This document shows positions 43,221 to 56,312 of a stretch of 64,000 nucleotides of DNA, one piece after another. The notes beneath the pieces are model-generated. The model was not told where the DNA came from. It searched no databases and saw nothing but the letters and a program-made list of their open reading frames with translations. The translations under genes and the position numbers were made by a program. Position 1 is the first letter of the stretch, and each line of letters begins with the position of its first letter. This DNA is from Zea mays (lineage: Eukaryota > Streptophyta > Magnoliopsida > Poales > Poaceae), in the NCBI RefSeq assembly GCF_902167145.1, contig NC_050099.1:17064434-17128433 (forward strand), written 5' to 3'.

Positions 43221-46200
43221 ATGTCAGAGAACAGGCGCAGAGGAGGAAGGCGTGCTCAGCAGGAGCGAGCCGCTCAACAGGATGAGGTGCCCCAGCAGCA
43301 GCACCTGCCGCCCCTGCCCCCGATGTCCATCGAGCAGATGTTTCTGATGCAGACTCAGGCAGTTCAAGCCATCGGTCAGACTTTGGCCGCCATTCAGCAG
43401 CAGCAGCAGCAGCAGGCCCCACCTCAGCCTCAGATGCCTCAGATGCCCAGGGACAAGCGTACTGAATTCATGAGAGGTCATCCACCAACGTTCGCTCATT
43501 CTTCTGACCCCATGGATGCTGAAGACTGGCTGCGCACTGTGGAGCGGGAGTTGCATACCGCTCAGTGCGATGACAGGGAGAAAGTCCTGTATGGTCCCCG
43601 TCTGTTGAGAGGAGCAGCCCAATCATGGTGGGAGTCTTACCTCGCCACCCATGCCCACCCTGACGCCATCACCTGGGAAGAGTTCAGAGGTAGCTTTCGT
43701 CAGTACCATGTTCCTGCAGGTCTGATGACTGTGAAGAAGGAGGAGTTCCTGGCCCTCAAGCAAGGGCCATTGTCTGTCAGTGAGTATCGGGACAGGTTTC
43801 TGCAGTTGTCTCGCTATGCTCCTGAAGATGTCAACACCGACGCCAAGCGGCAGTACCGTTTTCTGAGAGGCTTGGTTGACCCTCTGCAGTATCAGCTGAT
43901 GAATCACACCTTCCCGACATTCCAGCACCTGATTGACAGAGCAATCATGACAGAGAGGAAGCGTAAGGAGATGGAGGATCGTAAGCGCAAGATCAGTGGA
44001 CCCCAGCCTGGGAGCAGCAATCGTTCTCGTTTCTCAGGCAATCAACCTCAGCAGTTCAGGCAGAACCAGCGTCCACCTCAGCAGCATCAGCAGTTCCAAA
44101 GGCAGTATCCTCAGCACCAGTATCAGAACCATCAGAGCAATCAGTCAGGAGGTCAGTTTCAGAGGCAGAATCAGCAAGCACCTCGTCTTCCTGCCCCAGC
44201 AAGCCAGCAGAACAGTCAGGCAGCACCAGCTCAGGTTGGAAACAGAGCATGTTTCCACTATGGAGAGCAAGGCCACTAGGTGATGCAATGTCCGAAGAAG
44301 GCAGCCCAGCAGCAGTCAGGCCCCAGTGCCCCAGCAAAGCAGAATGTGCCTCAGCCTGGAGCAGGCAATCGCTCTCAGCCGCGCTATAATCATGGAAGAC
44401 TGAATCACTTGGAGGCTGAAGCAGTTCAGGAGACCCCCGGCATGATAGTAGGTATGTTCCCAGTCGACTCCCATATTGCAGAAGTGTTATTTGATACTGG
44501 AGCAACTCATTCTTTCATTACTGCATCATGGGTAGAAGCACATAATCTTCCAATTACTACCATGTCAACCCCCATTCAAATGGACTCAGCCGGTGGTAGA
44601 ATTCGAGCCGATAGCATTTATTTGAATATAAGTGTGGAAATAAGGGGGATAGCGTTTCCCGCCAACCTTATAGTAATGGGTACTCAGAGAATAGATGTCA
44701 TCCTAGGGATGAATTGGCTAGATAAGTATCAGGCAGTTATCAGTTGTGATAAAAGGACCATCAAGTTGGTGTCCCCACTAGGAGAGGAAGTGGTGACCGA
44801 GTTAGTCCCGCCTGAGCCAAAGAAAGGAAGTTGTTATCAGATAGCTGTTGATAGCAGTGAAGCAGACCCAATTGAGAGGATCAAGGTTGTGTCCGAGTTC
44901 CCAGATGTGTTTCCAAAGGACTTACCGGGTATGCCACCAGAGCGGAAAGTTGAGTTTGCTATAGAGCTTCTTCCCGGAACCGCCCCTATCTTTAAGAGAG
45001 CTTACAGAATATCTGGACCAGAGTTGGTTGAACTTAAAGAGCAGATTGATGAGCTGTCAGAGAAAGGTTACATTCGGCCAAGCACCTCGCCTTGGGCCGC
45101 CCCTGTCCTATTTGTGGAGAAGAAAGATGGCACCAAGAGGATGTGCATCGATTACCGAGCTTTGAATGAAGTCACAATCAAGAACAAGTATCCCTTGCCC
45201 AGAATAGAAGATCTGTTCGACCAGTTGAGAGGAGCCAGTGTGTTCTCCAAGATTGATCTGAGGTCAGGTTATCATCAGCTCAGGATCCGACCTTCGGACA
45301 TTTCGAAGACGGCATTCATTTCCAAGTATGGTTTGTATGAGTTCACAGTGATGTCTTTTGGTTTGACCAATGCGCCAGCGTTCTTTATGAACTTGATGAA
45401 CAGTGTATTCATGGATTACCTTGATAAGTTTGTGGTGGTATTCATCGATGATATTCTGGTTTATTCTCAAAGCGAAGAAGAGCACGCAGATCATTTGAGG
45501 ATGGTATTGCAGAGATTGCGAGAGCACCAGTTGTATGCAAAGTTGAGCAAGTGTGAGTTCTGGATCAATGAAGTCCTGTTCTTGGGTCATATAATCAACA
45601 AAGAAGGATTGGCTATGGATCCGAAGAAAGTGGCAGACATTCTGAACTGGAAAGCGCCAACAGATGCTAGAGGAATCAAGAGCTTCATTGGAATGGCCGG
45701 ATACTATCGGCGATTCATTGAAGGATTTTCGAAGATTGCGAAACCAATGACAGCGTTGCTAGGCAACAAAGTTGAGTTCAAGTGGACCTAGAAATGTCAA
45801 GAGGCCTTCGAAGTGCTGAAAGAAAAGTTGACTACAGCGCCTGTCCTAGTCTTGCCTGATGTGCACAAGCCCTTCTCGGTGTATTGTGATGCTTGTTACA
45901 CAGGTTTGGGATGTGTGTTGATGCAAGAGGGAAGAGTTGTGGCTTACTCGTCCCGACAGCTGAAGGTTCATGAGAAGAACTACCCAATCCATGATCTAGA
46001 GTTGGCAGCAGTGGTTCACGCACTGAAGACATGGAGGCACTACCTGTATGGACAGAAATGTGATGTTTACACAGACCACAAGAGTCTGAAGTACATATTC
46101 ACTCAGTCAGAGTTGAATATGAGGCAACGAAGATGGTTAGAGTTGATCAAAGACTATGAGTTGGAGATCCATTACCATCCAGGCAGAGCAAACGTAGTGG

Positions 46201-47777
46201 CAGATGCTTTGAGCAGGAAGAGTCAAGTCAATCTAATGGTCGCTCGTCCGATGCCTTATGAGTTGGCCAAGGAGTTTGACAGGTTGAGTCTCGGATTTCT
46301 GAACAATTCGCGAGGAGTCACAGTTGAGTTGGAACCTACCTTAGAGCGCGAAATCAAAGAAGCGCAGAAGAATGATGAGAAGATCAGTGAGATCCGGCGA
46401 CTGATTCTAGATGGCAGAGGCAAAGATTTTCGAGAAGATGCAGAAGGCGTGATATGGTTCAAAGACCGCCTGTGTGTTCCCAATGTCCAGTCCATTCGGG
46501 AGTTGATTCTCAAGGAAGCTCATGAGACAGCCTATTCGATTCACCCTGGCAGTGAGAAGATGTATCATGATCTGAAGAAGAAATTCTGGTGGTACGGAAT
46601 GAAGAGAGAAATCGCAGAGCATGTGGCCATGTGCGATAGTTGCCGAAGAATTAAGGCAGAGCACCAGAGACCTGCTGGATTGTTGCAACCATTGCAGATC
46701 CCTCAGTGGAAATGGGATGAAATTGGTATGGATTTCATAGTCGGATTGCCTCGCACTCGAGCCGGCTACGATTCCATCTGGGTAGTAGTGGACCGCTTGA
46801 CCAAGTCAGCCCACTTCATACCTGTCAAGACCAACTACAACAGTGCAGTATTGGCAGAATTGTATATGTCTCGGATCGTTTGTCTTCATGGTGTGCCAAA
46901 GAAGATAGTGTCAGACAGAGGAACGCAGTTCACCTCTCATTTCTGGCAGCAGTTGCATGAAGCTTTGGGCACGCATCTGAATTTCAGTTCAGCTTATCAT
47001 CCGCAGACAGATGGTCAGACCGAAAGGACCAACCAAATTCTTGAAGACATGTTGAGAGCCTGTGCGTTGCAAGATCAGTCCGGATGGGATAAGAGATTGC
47101 CTTATGCGGAGTTTTCCTATAACAATAGTTACCAGGCCAGTTTGAAGATGTCACCATTTCAGGCGCTCTATGGAAGGAGTTGTAGAACTCCGTTGCAATG
47201 GGATCAGCCTGGAGAAAAGCAAGTGTTTGGGCCGGACATTTTGCTTGAAGCCGAAGAGAACATTAAGATGGTCCGAGAGAATCTGAAGATAGCGCAATCG
47301 AGGCAGCGAAGCTATGCAGACACAAGAAGAAGAGAGCTGAGTTTCGAAGTCGGAGACTTTGTCTATCTGAAAGTGTCACCGATCAGAGGAGTCAGAAGAT
47401 TCGGAGTGAAAGGCAAGCTAGCACCCCGCTACATTGGTCCGTATCAGATTCTTGCAAGACGTGGAGAAGTGGCCTATCAGCTCAGTTTGCCAGAGAATTT
47501 GTCTGCTGTGCATGATGTCTTTCATGTGTCTCAGTTGAAGAAGTGCTTGCGTGTGCCAGAAGAGCAGTTGCCAGTGGAAGGTCTTGAAGTCCAGGAGGAC
47601 TTGACCTACGTTGAGAAGCCAGTGCAAATCCTTGAGGTTGCAGACAGAGTCACCCGAAGGAAGACCATCAGAATGTGCAAAGTCAGATGGAATCATCACT
47701 CTGAGGAAGAAGCAACCTGGGAGCGTGAAGATGATCTGATGGCTAAATACCCTGAGCTCTTTGCTAGCCAACCCTGA
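43221..47777 (+). CDS. gag-pol: Chromovirus Gag-Pol with two in-frame TAG codons
   Basis: One frame of 1519 codons including the stop, broken only at TAG 44277-44279 and 45789-45791. Gag: MSENRRRGG start, Gln-rich run, core ([31 protein letters not shown]), and a zinc knuckle in which the second Cys is Tyr and the residue after His is the first TAG. Protease [15 protein letters not shown] at 45441-45452. RNase H ([13 protein letters not shown]). The second TAG is between RT and RNase H. Integrase has [19 protein letters not shown] and TDGQTERTN. The C-terminal chromodomain-like end has [14 protein letters not shown], the mark of chromoviruses, which targets integration to heterochromatin. Start chosen at 43221 after the acceptor-like CTGCAG. 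Confidence 0.95.
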
Positions 47778-47813
47778 ATCTCGAGGGCGAGATTCTTTTA
47801 AGGGGGATAGGTT
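47778..47813 (+). other. PPT block of the Tekay-like element
   Basis: TCTCGAGGGCGAGATTC followed by TTTTAAGGGGGATAGGTT up to the LTR. The same block is found before the 3' LTRs at 29153-29189 (minus) and 53945-53979. Confidence 0.9.
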
Positions 47814-50451
47814 TGTAACGCCCTGAATTTGGGGGTAGAATTTTTTCTTCTTTTCTCTCACCAAATTCAGGCGTTACCCTTTTCTTTTCTCGTTCCCTCG
47901 CTAAACCTTGACCTTTTCCAAAGTTTTAGCGGGGATCGACTTGGAATTCCCGTGTAAAGAAAAACCCTAAATTACTTTATGTTGTTTGGTGCACCATGCC
48001 GAACTATGCATTCTTTGATTGCTTAAAAATGTAAGTGCATTCATCTAGGAAAATCGGATTTCGAAAAGGAGAAAAAACCCTTTTCTTTCTTTCTTTTTCT
48101 TTCTCTCTCTCCTCCCTTTTTCTCTCTCCCGCGCCGTGGGCCGCCCCTGGCCGGCCCAGCCGCCCCCCCCCCGCGCGCCCCCTTTGGGCCCAGCTGGCCC
48201 AGCCGCCCCTCCCTCCTTCCCCCAAATCCCTCTCTCTCCCTCCCTTTCTCCCATTTTCTCTCTAGCCGCCGCCCCCTGCCCTAGCCGCCGCCCCTGCTCG
48301 TCGCCGGTTCGGCCGCCCGTCCCCGTCCCCGGTGAGGTCCCCCTCCCCCTCTCCTCCCTCCCCCATCTCCCCTCCCCTTTCCCCTACCCGGCTCAGCCCC
48401 ACCGCTCGGCCGCCCCTGCGCCCCGGTCCGGCCGCCCGCCGCCCAGCTCGGCCGCCCCATGGCCGGCTCGGCCGCCGCCGCCCCTGCGCGCCCTGCCCCG
48501 CCCCATGGCCGGCTCGGCCGCCCCCTGCCCCGCGCCCCCGCCGGTTCAGCCGCCCCGCCAGCTCGGCCGCCCGCCGCCGGCTTGGCCGCCCCCGCCCCTG
48601 GCCGGTTCAACCGCCCCCTGGCCGGTTCAACCGCCCCCCTTTTTTATTTTATTTTTTTTCTTATTTTATTTTCTTTCATTACTGTTATTTATTTTATTTT
48701 AGGCAGGTTAATCATTGTTCATGTTATTGAAATAGGAAACTTAATTTAGAATTTCGTTACGCTAATTAATTCATATAATCAATTGTTTATCCAGTTCAAT
48801 GTTGATCGACTAAAAATGACTAGGTTTCCATTAGTGCATATAACTAAATTCTTTTGTTAGAACCAATTGTAACTAATCATTAGTGCCTAAGCTTTAACCC
48901 CCCCGCGAGACCTTTTCCCGTTTTTTTCTAACCATAATGAATGCGATATCGAATGTCATACTTGATGCATATTCACTTTATTTGTTCCCTTGTATGATGT
49001 ACTGTTTGTTTCCCAATTTGAATGGATGAATGTATGTATGCTTGCAATCGCATAGAGAACGATCCGGTTGAAGAGCCCGAGGAACTCGCACGAGAAGCCC
49101 CTGAGCAGCAGTCGGTTGGTGGAGGCAAGTGTCCTTTGACCTATCTCTGTCCTATTCATTATTTAATTCACCTCCCGCTTCACACATTTATGCCTAAGGA
49201 CTGACTAGCTTTTGTTATCCATGTCCTTGTCTACCTATCTGGGTTGGATTATTATTGTTTAGCTTTATGCTATTGCTTAAACTCTAATCAATGAACATGA
49301 TGAGATTATCTATGATACGCTGTTTTCCCTTCTCTTATTATGATGTTATACTTGTGGTCTTCAAGGGGGCTCGAGCGGTTTCTCGAGTGCCTCTCCGTAA
49401 GGACCTGTTCTATGGATGACCGCCCGGGAAAACAGTGCAACCATGAGGGTGGAATGGGATGCCCTTAGCTGAATAATTGGAGGATCCGGGGTGTAGTTCA
49501 CTTAGCCGTCGTGCCGTCAATGGGGCTCGGTGTATGCGGCTCGCTCTGCCAAGTTTGGGTTCGCCCCTTGGGGAGGAGTGCGGTGCATTTAGGAAACCTA
49601 ACGGGTGGCTACAGCCCCGGGGAATCTTTGTAAAGGCTACGTAGTGATGCCCTGCTGGGTCACCTTGGTAGTGATCAATGGAGAGTCATGATCTCCGGGC
49701 AGAATGGGAATCACGGCTTGTGGGTAAAGTGCACAACCTCTGCAGAGTGTTTGAAAACTGATATATCAGCCGTGCTCGTGGTTATGAGCGGCCAAGGGAG
49801 CTCCAGTGATTAGTGGTACTTGATCAGAGATACTTTGGTACAGGTGGCTATGAGATCGATGGTTTCGGTTATGACTATGGTGCTGGTAAGTGGTATTCTT
49901 TCCGTTTGGAAAGGGTACATCGGGTTAATAACTTGGGTTAATGCTAAAACCTGGCTTTCTATTAGTAAATAATAATCTGACCAACTAAAAGCAACTGCTT
50001 GACTTATCCCCACATAAAGCTAGTCCACTACAGCCAAACAGGATACTTGCTGAGTATGTTGATGTGTACTCACCCTTGCTCTACACACCAAACCCCCCCC
50101 CCATCCCCAGGTTGCCAGCATTGCAACCACTGCTCAGGCGAAGATGAAGCTGTGGAAGGAGACTTCCAGGAGTTCCAAGACTACGACGAGTTCTAGGCGT
50201 GGGTTAGCGGCAACCCCCAGTCGGCTGCCTGTGAAGGCCGCGGTTATCTACGTTTCTTTTCCGCACTTTGATTTATTGTAAGGACTATATGGACGTCTTA
50301 GACGTATGATGTAATCGATTATTTCCCTTTATATACTATTTTGAGCACTGTGTGATGATGTCCATGTTATGTAACTGCTGTGTACGTGAATAACTGATCC
50401 TGGCACGTACATGGTTCGCATTCGGTTTGCCTTCTAAAACCGGGTGTGACA
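47814..50451 (+). repeat. 3' LTR of the Tekay-like element, 2638 bp
   Basis: Same ends as the 5' LTR and about 61 bp shorter, mainly from minisatellite units. Confidence 0.95.
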
Positions 50452-50456
50452 GTTTC

Positions 50457-52251
50457 TGTTCATGCCAGTTTTCTGTGGTCTTAGTAGCCTCAAAAAATAA
50501 AAAGTCTATATATGAGTCGTGGATAATTTGTAGATCTTTCCATGGCCGTGAAGAACACCTCAATCGGACATCAGTTCACAGAGTTATTGTAGTTTGAATA
50601 TAGCAGTTTTTCAGTCTCATAATTCTGTGCAGAATATGTTCTCTTAAAATTTAGGCAGTTTTATCTACAGAATTAAACCTTAGGTTTGTAAGAAAATTTG
50701 TAGATAATTTCATAAGCTTTCTAGATTGTTAAAGAGTAGTTTGGGAGATATCGAATTTTGAAGTTAACTATGATGCTGTCTGAAACAGATTCAGTCAGTT
50801 ATCTTATCAGATGTTTTAGAACTTATATATGGCAGAATTTAGTTATCCATTGAATACCGAAGTTGTAGAGTATTTTGTGTAGATACTCCTAGAGTATTTG
50901 TTTGATATCACCATTGTTTTAATTTTAAAGATACAAAATTAACAAACAGCGCTGCTGTTGTATGACATGTGGTTCAGGGTGGGAGTCTTTCCACCAGGTC
51001 TTGGTTTCAAGTGTAGGAGCGATTTGTTGATTGTTGGCAAATGTTTGTGAAATATTTGTACTAAGTTTTATGCCCCCTAGCAGGTGGCTACACTCCAGAT
51101 CATGCCTAGTACATTTTTCTTCTTTGATGAAGGCAAGTGAATGTAGTGGTGGTTGCTTCCATTCTGATCTATTATTTCTATCGCCTACACTCTAATATTC
51201 ATAATTATTGGATTCTTTCATAATTGAACTCTATGGTGATGCTTTACTTGCTTGTATTATACTGATGCTCAATCATATATTGATGATGATTATGATTCAA
51301 GTATGACTCATGAGATTAATTCACACCCCTGAAGGTAAATGAAGTATTAATTGAGGTTTATGTTGTATGTGAAGGAAGTGAAGTATATTGATAAATGCAG
51401 CATGCCATATACATTGCATGATTCACTTGCATCTGAAGTTGGGTCGTGACCTATGGTCCGACCGTACCGTTACAACTTAGCATCATACGTTGCCCGAGGA
51501 GGGCTACGATGCGGCTTCATACCCTTAGAGGTATGAAGGCAGAGGACATATGCATTGCATTCATATGCATTCATTGAAGTGATATTTGTAGATGATGTGG
51601 TTTTATACCCTCAGAGGTATGAAGACAGAGGACTTACACATTACATTCCTATGCATACATTGAAGTGATATTTGCAGGTATTGTTGACGCAGGGAAGTGT
51701 TATACAACCTATTATGGTTGTTCGAGGAAATGAGATGGTATTGGTTATATTGGGACTACTGAGTTCTATATCTACAAGTATTTTTATCTTAATTGTGATT
51801 CTTTTCAAATGTTGATTAATTCAATTTGTGGTTTAAATATCTCGTCAAAACAATTCGCTTGTTGAGATGTTTCATCTCACTCTTGCATTACTCAATGCAT
51901 GTGCTTGTTGCTCATCAAGGGGAGTGGGAAGTAGCAGCACATCCACCTTCACTCTCATAATAACGCTGCTTAGGCGCAGTCATGATTTAATTAGAAACTT
52001 CTTGTCAAAGGATGTTTGTTTCTAACTAGTTATGCGCACTGGTTAATTTAGTTCATGTCGTTATGGTTGTCTTCCCATTGCTAGCAGATTATTAATGTCT
52101 ATTATGTTTTCATATCATGATATCTATTTATACTTTGTTGCTTTCCCGTTTATGCAATTTTCAAAGGAGATGTTGTCGGAATTTTATATATGAAAGTTAC
52201 ATGTGTAGTTTAGTAGCATTCTGGGGTGTTTGTGGATCCCGGGGTGTTACA
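50457..52251 (+). repeat. Left LTR of the non-coding element, second piece
   Basis: Continues 38844 and matches 54516-56312 of the right LTR. Holds a two-copy repeat of about 90-110 bp (CCCT(T/C)AGAGGTATGAAG at about 51523 and 51609). Ends GGGGTGTTACA. Confidence 0.92.
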
Positions 52252-53979
52252 GTTGGTATCATATTACAGGCTTTAGATTCTTGGCAATTTGAAGATAAAT
52301 TTGACACACTTGCACATATAGGAAGGGTATGGGTTCAAATATCTTTGATATATATTAGTGTCTTTGAAGTGCAGATGACAATAATTTCACCCCTCCCTAT
52401 TCCTTTACGGTGATGTGGTAAGTTGTTTATGGCTTAATGCTTGATATAATTTATTTCTGAAATTTTGATATTGTTTTATTAATGTGGTTGATATCGCTGG
52501 TCATTTGTGAGATTGAAGTTGTTATTATTATTGTGATATACAAGTATGCCTATGTTGTTTTCACCATGTTTTTCATGGTTGAGTTTTATTACAATAATAT
52601 TGTTATATATGCTTGATTGAGGATGTTTCTAAGAGGAGTGTGAATTGCGTGTTTTGGGGTACAAGATAATCATCAATTTGAATTTAAGTTGTTGAGCGGT
52701 TGGTGGATAGCTCCAACTATCTTTGCAAAGAATGATTGTTTATGTCGAGAAACCAGTTCTGAAAGAAATGAATATTGGTACCTTTATATGGATTTTGGGG
52801 GAAGTCTTTACATAGCCAGAATGGCTTACATGTCTCTCTTCTATCATGTGTTTTAGTAGCCACAAAGCCTAGATGTGGTTTAAAGTGGTTGCATGTTAGT
52901 CATGCTAATTGTAGAATAAATCTTTGATTTTCTTGATCCATTGATTATGTATTAATACGTTGAGGATCTGATGGTTCTCTCCCCAATGCATGTTTGTGGA
53001 GCCATTGTTGGACTACTTATCTATTGGTTTGAATGAAGTCATTGCCTAGCCTAGGGTTGGTTGTGTGTGGTTAGTCACCTATTCCTAAATGATGTGGTTT
53101 TTACATCAGCTTGAGATGTTTGCCAAATGTGTGAAGGATTACAGGGTTAGTATTGACCTTTATGTCTGGTACTTTGAGTGCATCATATGATAGAATGAAA
53201 TGTAAGTTTCTGAACTACAATAGATGAAGACTTATATTATGTGTAGGTTAACCTTACTAGTTTGAATATTTTTTATTAGTTGATTTGTTGGATGAAGTAT
53301 AGTGGCATGGGTTAAGCAAGTATTGTGTTGTTGTTGTGCTATCAGTGCTCTTTGTGGAGTTTTTGGCATTTCTTCGATGAACTGTGCCGCGCAGAATGTT
53401 ATTGGCTTCTTGTCGGCTTTATTGCTGCATTAGTTCTGTAGATTTTCTCCCTTTTGGTGGGGTGCAAAGAATGTTATATTAGATAATTATTTTTTCATGA
53501 TGGCAAGAACAAGGTTTAGAAAGATTAGGAGTTTTGTTTCAATAGAACTACTTGTTTCGTGGTGCTGTGAGGTGAGGTGTTTGATCTTCTTATACATTCA
53601 TCTGGTGTGGATGTTTCACCATTGAATTAAAATGAATTGTTGAAGTTGGTAAAAGTTGTGCTTAGTGCATATTACCCCTTCATAAAAGAGTGTCGTTTTA
53701 AAACATTGATGCTAATGTATGGATGCATCCAAATTCGATGTTGTGAAATCATAGTGTTGATTGCATCTATGACTTGGTTTGAGCTTCATTACATGTTGGT
53801 TCATGCTTGATGTCAGGTGGTGTAGTTTCCTTAGACAATTAGTCCGAGGTAGAAGTTCTTATGTTAATTAAGACCAATAATGGACCCATGTTTTGAATGG
53901 TGGTGCTATATGGGGTACCTTGGATGTTTTGTTTGGAGTGGTCGAATTCGAGGACGAATTCTTTTTAAGGGGGGTATAG
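52252..53979 (+). other. Internal region of the non-coding element
   Basis: A PBS-like TGGTATCA follows the LTR at about 52255 but is degenerate after eight bases. No Gag or Pol similarity in any frame. The last 35 bp are the shared PPT block (TCGAGGACGAATTC, TTTTTAAGGGGGGTATAG). Confidence 0.8.
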
Positions 53980-56312
53980 TGTAATATCCCAAAAAATGTT
54001 GCCAAAGGTTGATCTTCAGTGCGTGGATGTGGGAAAAGGGTTGTGGGCCATTGGATGCTAAGTCAGAGTCATATGTGGCGTCGTTTCTTTTCTCCCGTAA
54101 AGAAACCCTAGTGGTGGCCCTTCCCCCCTTTTCCCCTTCTTGGCCGCCACCCCCCTTTCCCCCACACTTGGCCGCCCCTCCCCCTTTCCCTTGGCTGGCC
54201 GCCCCTCTCCTCCCATGGCAGTCGCTCTCCATTGCTTCCTCCTCCCTAGATCTTCCCCCACGCAGCAAGGACCGCGAAGAGGAGGAGTACGTTGAATTGA
54301 AGAGGAAGAGATGATCAAGGAGATGTTCTACCCCATCTCTTCTTACAGATTTCCTTGGGGAAACCCTAGGTAAGGATGGGATCCTTGTTCCTCCCTGTAA
54401 TTATGTGCTTTTGGAGGTTGTGGATCATGGGGGTTAAAGGATTAGAGGTTGGATTAGATGTGGGGTTAGGTTGTGATCTCGAATTTAGTTTCTGCAGAAT
54501 GACAGATTCGATAGTTTCTCTTCATTCCAGTTTTCAATGGTCTTAGTAGCCTCAAAAAATAAAAAGTCAATATATGAGTCGTGGATAATTTGTAGATCTT
54601 TCCATGGCCGTGAAGAACACCTCAATTGGACATAAGTTCACAGAGTTATTGTAGTTTGAATATAGCAGTTTTTCAGTCTCATAATTCTGTACAGAATATG
54701 TTCTCTTAAAATTTAGGCAATTTTATCTACAGAATTAAACCTTGGGTTTGTAAGAAAAGTTGTAGATAATTTCATAAGCTTTCCAGATTGTTAAAGAGTA
54801 GTTTGGGAGATATCGAATTTTGAAGTTAACTATGATGCTGTCTGAAACAGATTCAGTCAGTTATCTTATCAGATGTTTTAGAACTTATAGATGGCAGAAT
54901 TTAGTTATCCATTGAATACCGAAGTTTTAGAGAATTTTGTGTAGATACTCCTAGAGTATTTGTTTGATATCACCATTGTTATAGTTTTAAAGATACAAAA
55001 TTAACAAACAGCGATGCTGTTGTATGGCATGTGGTTCAGGGTGGGAGTCTTTCCACCAGGTCTTGGTTTCAAGTGTAGGAGCGATTTGTTGATTGTTGGC
55101 AAATGTTTGTGAAATATTTGTACTAAGTTTTATGCCCGCTAGTAGGTGGCTACACTCTAGATCATGCCTAGTACATTTTTCTTCTTCGATGAAGGCAAGT
55201 GAATGTAGCGGTGGTTGCTTCCGTTCTGATCTGTTATTTCTATCGCCTACACTCTAATATTCAGAATTATTGGATTCTTTCATAATTGAACTCTATGGTG
55301 ATGCTTTACTTGCTTGTATTATACTGATGCTCAATCATATATTGATGATGATTATGATTCAAGTATGACTCATGAGATTAATTCACAGCCCTGAAGGTAA
55401 ATGAAGTATTAATTGAGGTTTATGTTGTATGTGAAGGAAGTGAAGTATATTGATAAATGCAGCATGCCATATACATTGCATGATTCACTTGCATCTGAAG
55501 TTGGGTTGTGACATATGGTTCGACCGTACCGGTCAACTTAATATCGTACGTTGCCCGAGGAGGGGTACGATGCGGCTTCATACCCTTAGAGGTATGAAGG
55601 CAGAGGACATATGCATTGCATTCATATACATTTATTGAAGTGATATTTGTAGATGATGTGGTTTTATACCCTCAGAGGTATGAAGACAGAGGACCTACAC
55701 ATTGCATTCCTATGCATACATTGAAGTGATATTTGCAGGTATTGTTGACGCAGGGAAGTGTTATACAACCTATTGTGGTTGTTCGAGGAAATGAGATGGT
55801 ATTGGTTATATTGAGACTACTGAGTTCTAATCTACAAGTATTTCTGATCTTAATTGTGATTCTTTTAAAATGTTGATTAATTCAATTTGTGGTTTAAATA
55901 TCTCGTCAAAACAATTCGCTTGCTGAGATGTTTCATCTCACTCTTGCATTACTCAATGAAGGTGCTTGTTGCTCATCAAGGGGAGTGGGAAGTAGCAACA
56001 AATCCACCTTCACTCTCATAATAACGCTGCTTAGGCGCAGTCATGATTTAATTAGAAACTTCTTGTCAAAGGATGTTTGTTTCTAACTAGTTGTGCGCAC
56101 TGGTTAATTCAGTTCATGTTGTTATGGTTGTCTTCCCATTGCTAACAGATAATTAATGTCTATTATGTTTTCTTATCATGATATCTATTTATACTTTGTT
56201 GCTTCCCCGTTTATGCAATTTTCAAAGGAGATGCTGTCGAAATTTTATATATGAATGTTTGATGTGTAGTTTAGTAGCATTCTAGGGTGTTTGTGGATCC
56301 CGGGGTGTTACA
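53980..56312 (+). repeat. Right LTR of the non-coding element, 2333 bp
   Basis: Starts TGTAATATCCC and ends GGGGTGTTACA. By eye about 1-2 % different from the left copy. Confidence 0.95.

Larger units (their letters stand above)
38845..50451 (+). mobile_element. Tekay-like (Del) chromovirus, 11607 bp
   Basis: LTRs 38845-41543 and 47814-50451, target duplication GTTTC (38840-38844, 50452-50456), PBS, accessory ORF, gag-pol with C-terminal chromodomain, PPT. The LTRs look about 99 % alike by eye apart from copy-number changes in a GC-rich minisatellite. Two TAG codons close gag-pol, otherwise it is intact. Confidence 0.95.
38306..56312 (+). mobile_element. Non-coding LTR element, itself split by the Tekay-like element
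   Basis: Left LTR 38306-38844 plus 50457-52251 (2334 bp in all), internal 52252-53979 (1728 bp), right LTR 53980-56312 (2333 bp). Flanks are GTATG and ATATG, a target duplication with one change. The flanking gypsy pol reads on across it. LTR ends are TGTAATATCCC and GGGGTGTTACA. The block before the right LTR matches the PPT block of the chromovirus and the LARD-like element. No coding domain inside. Confidence 0.9.
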
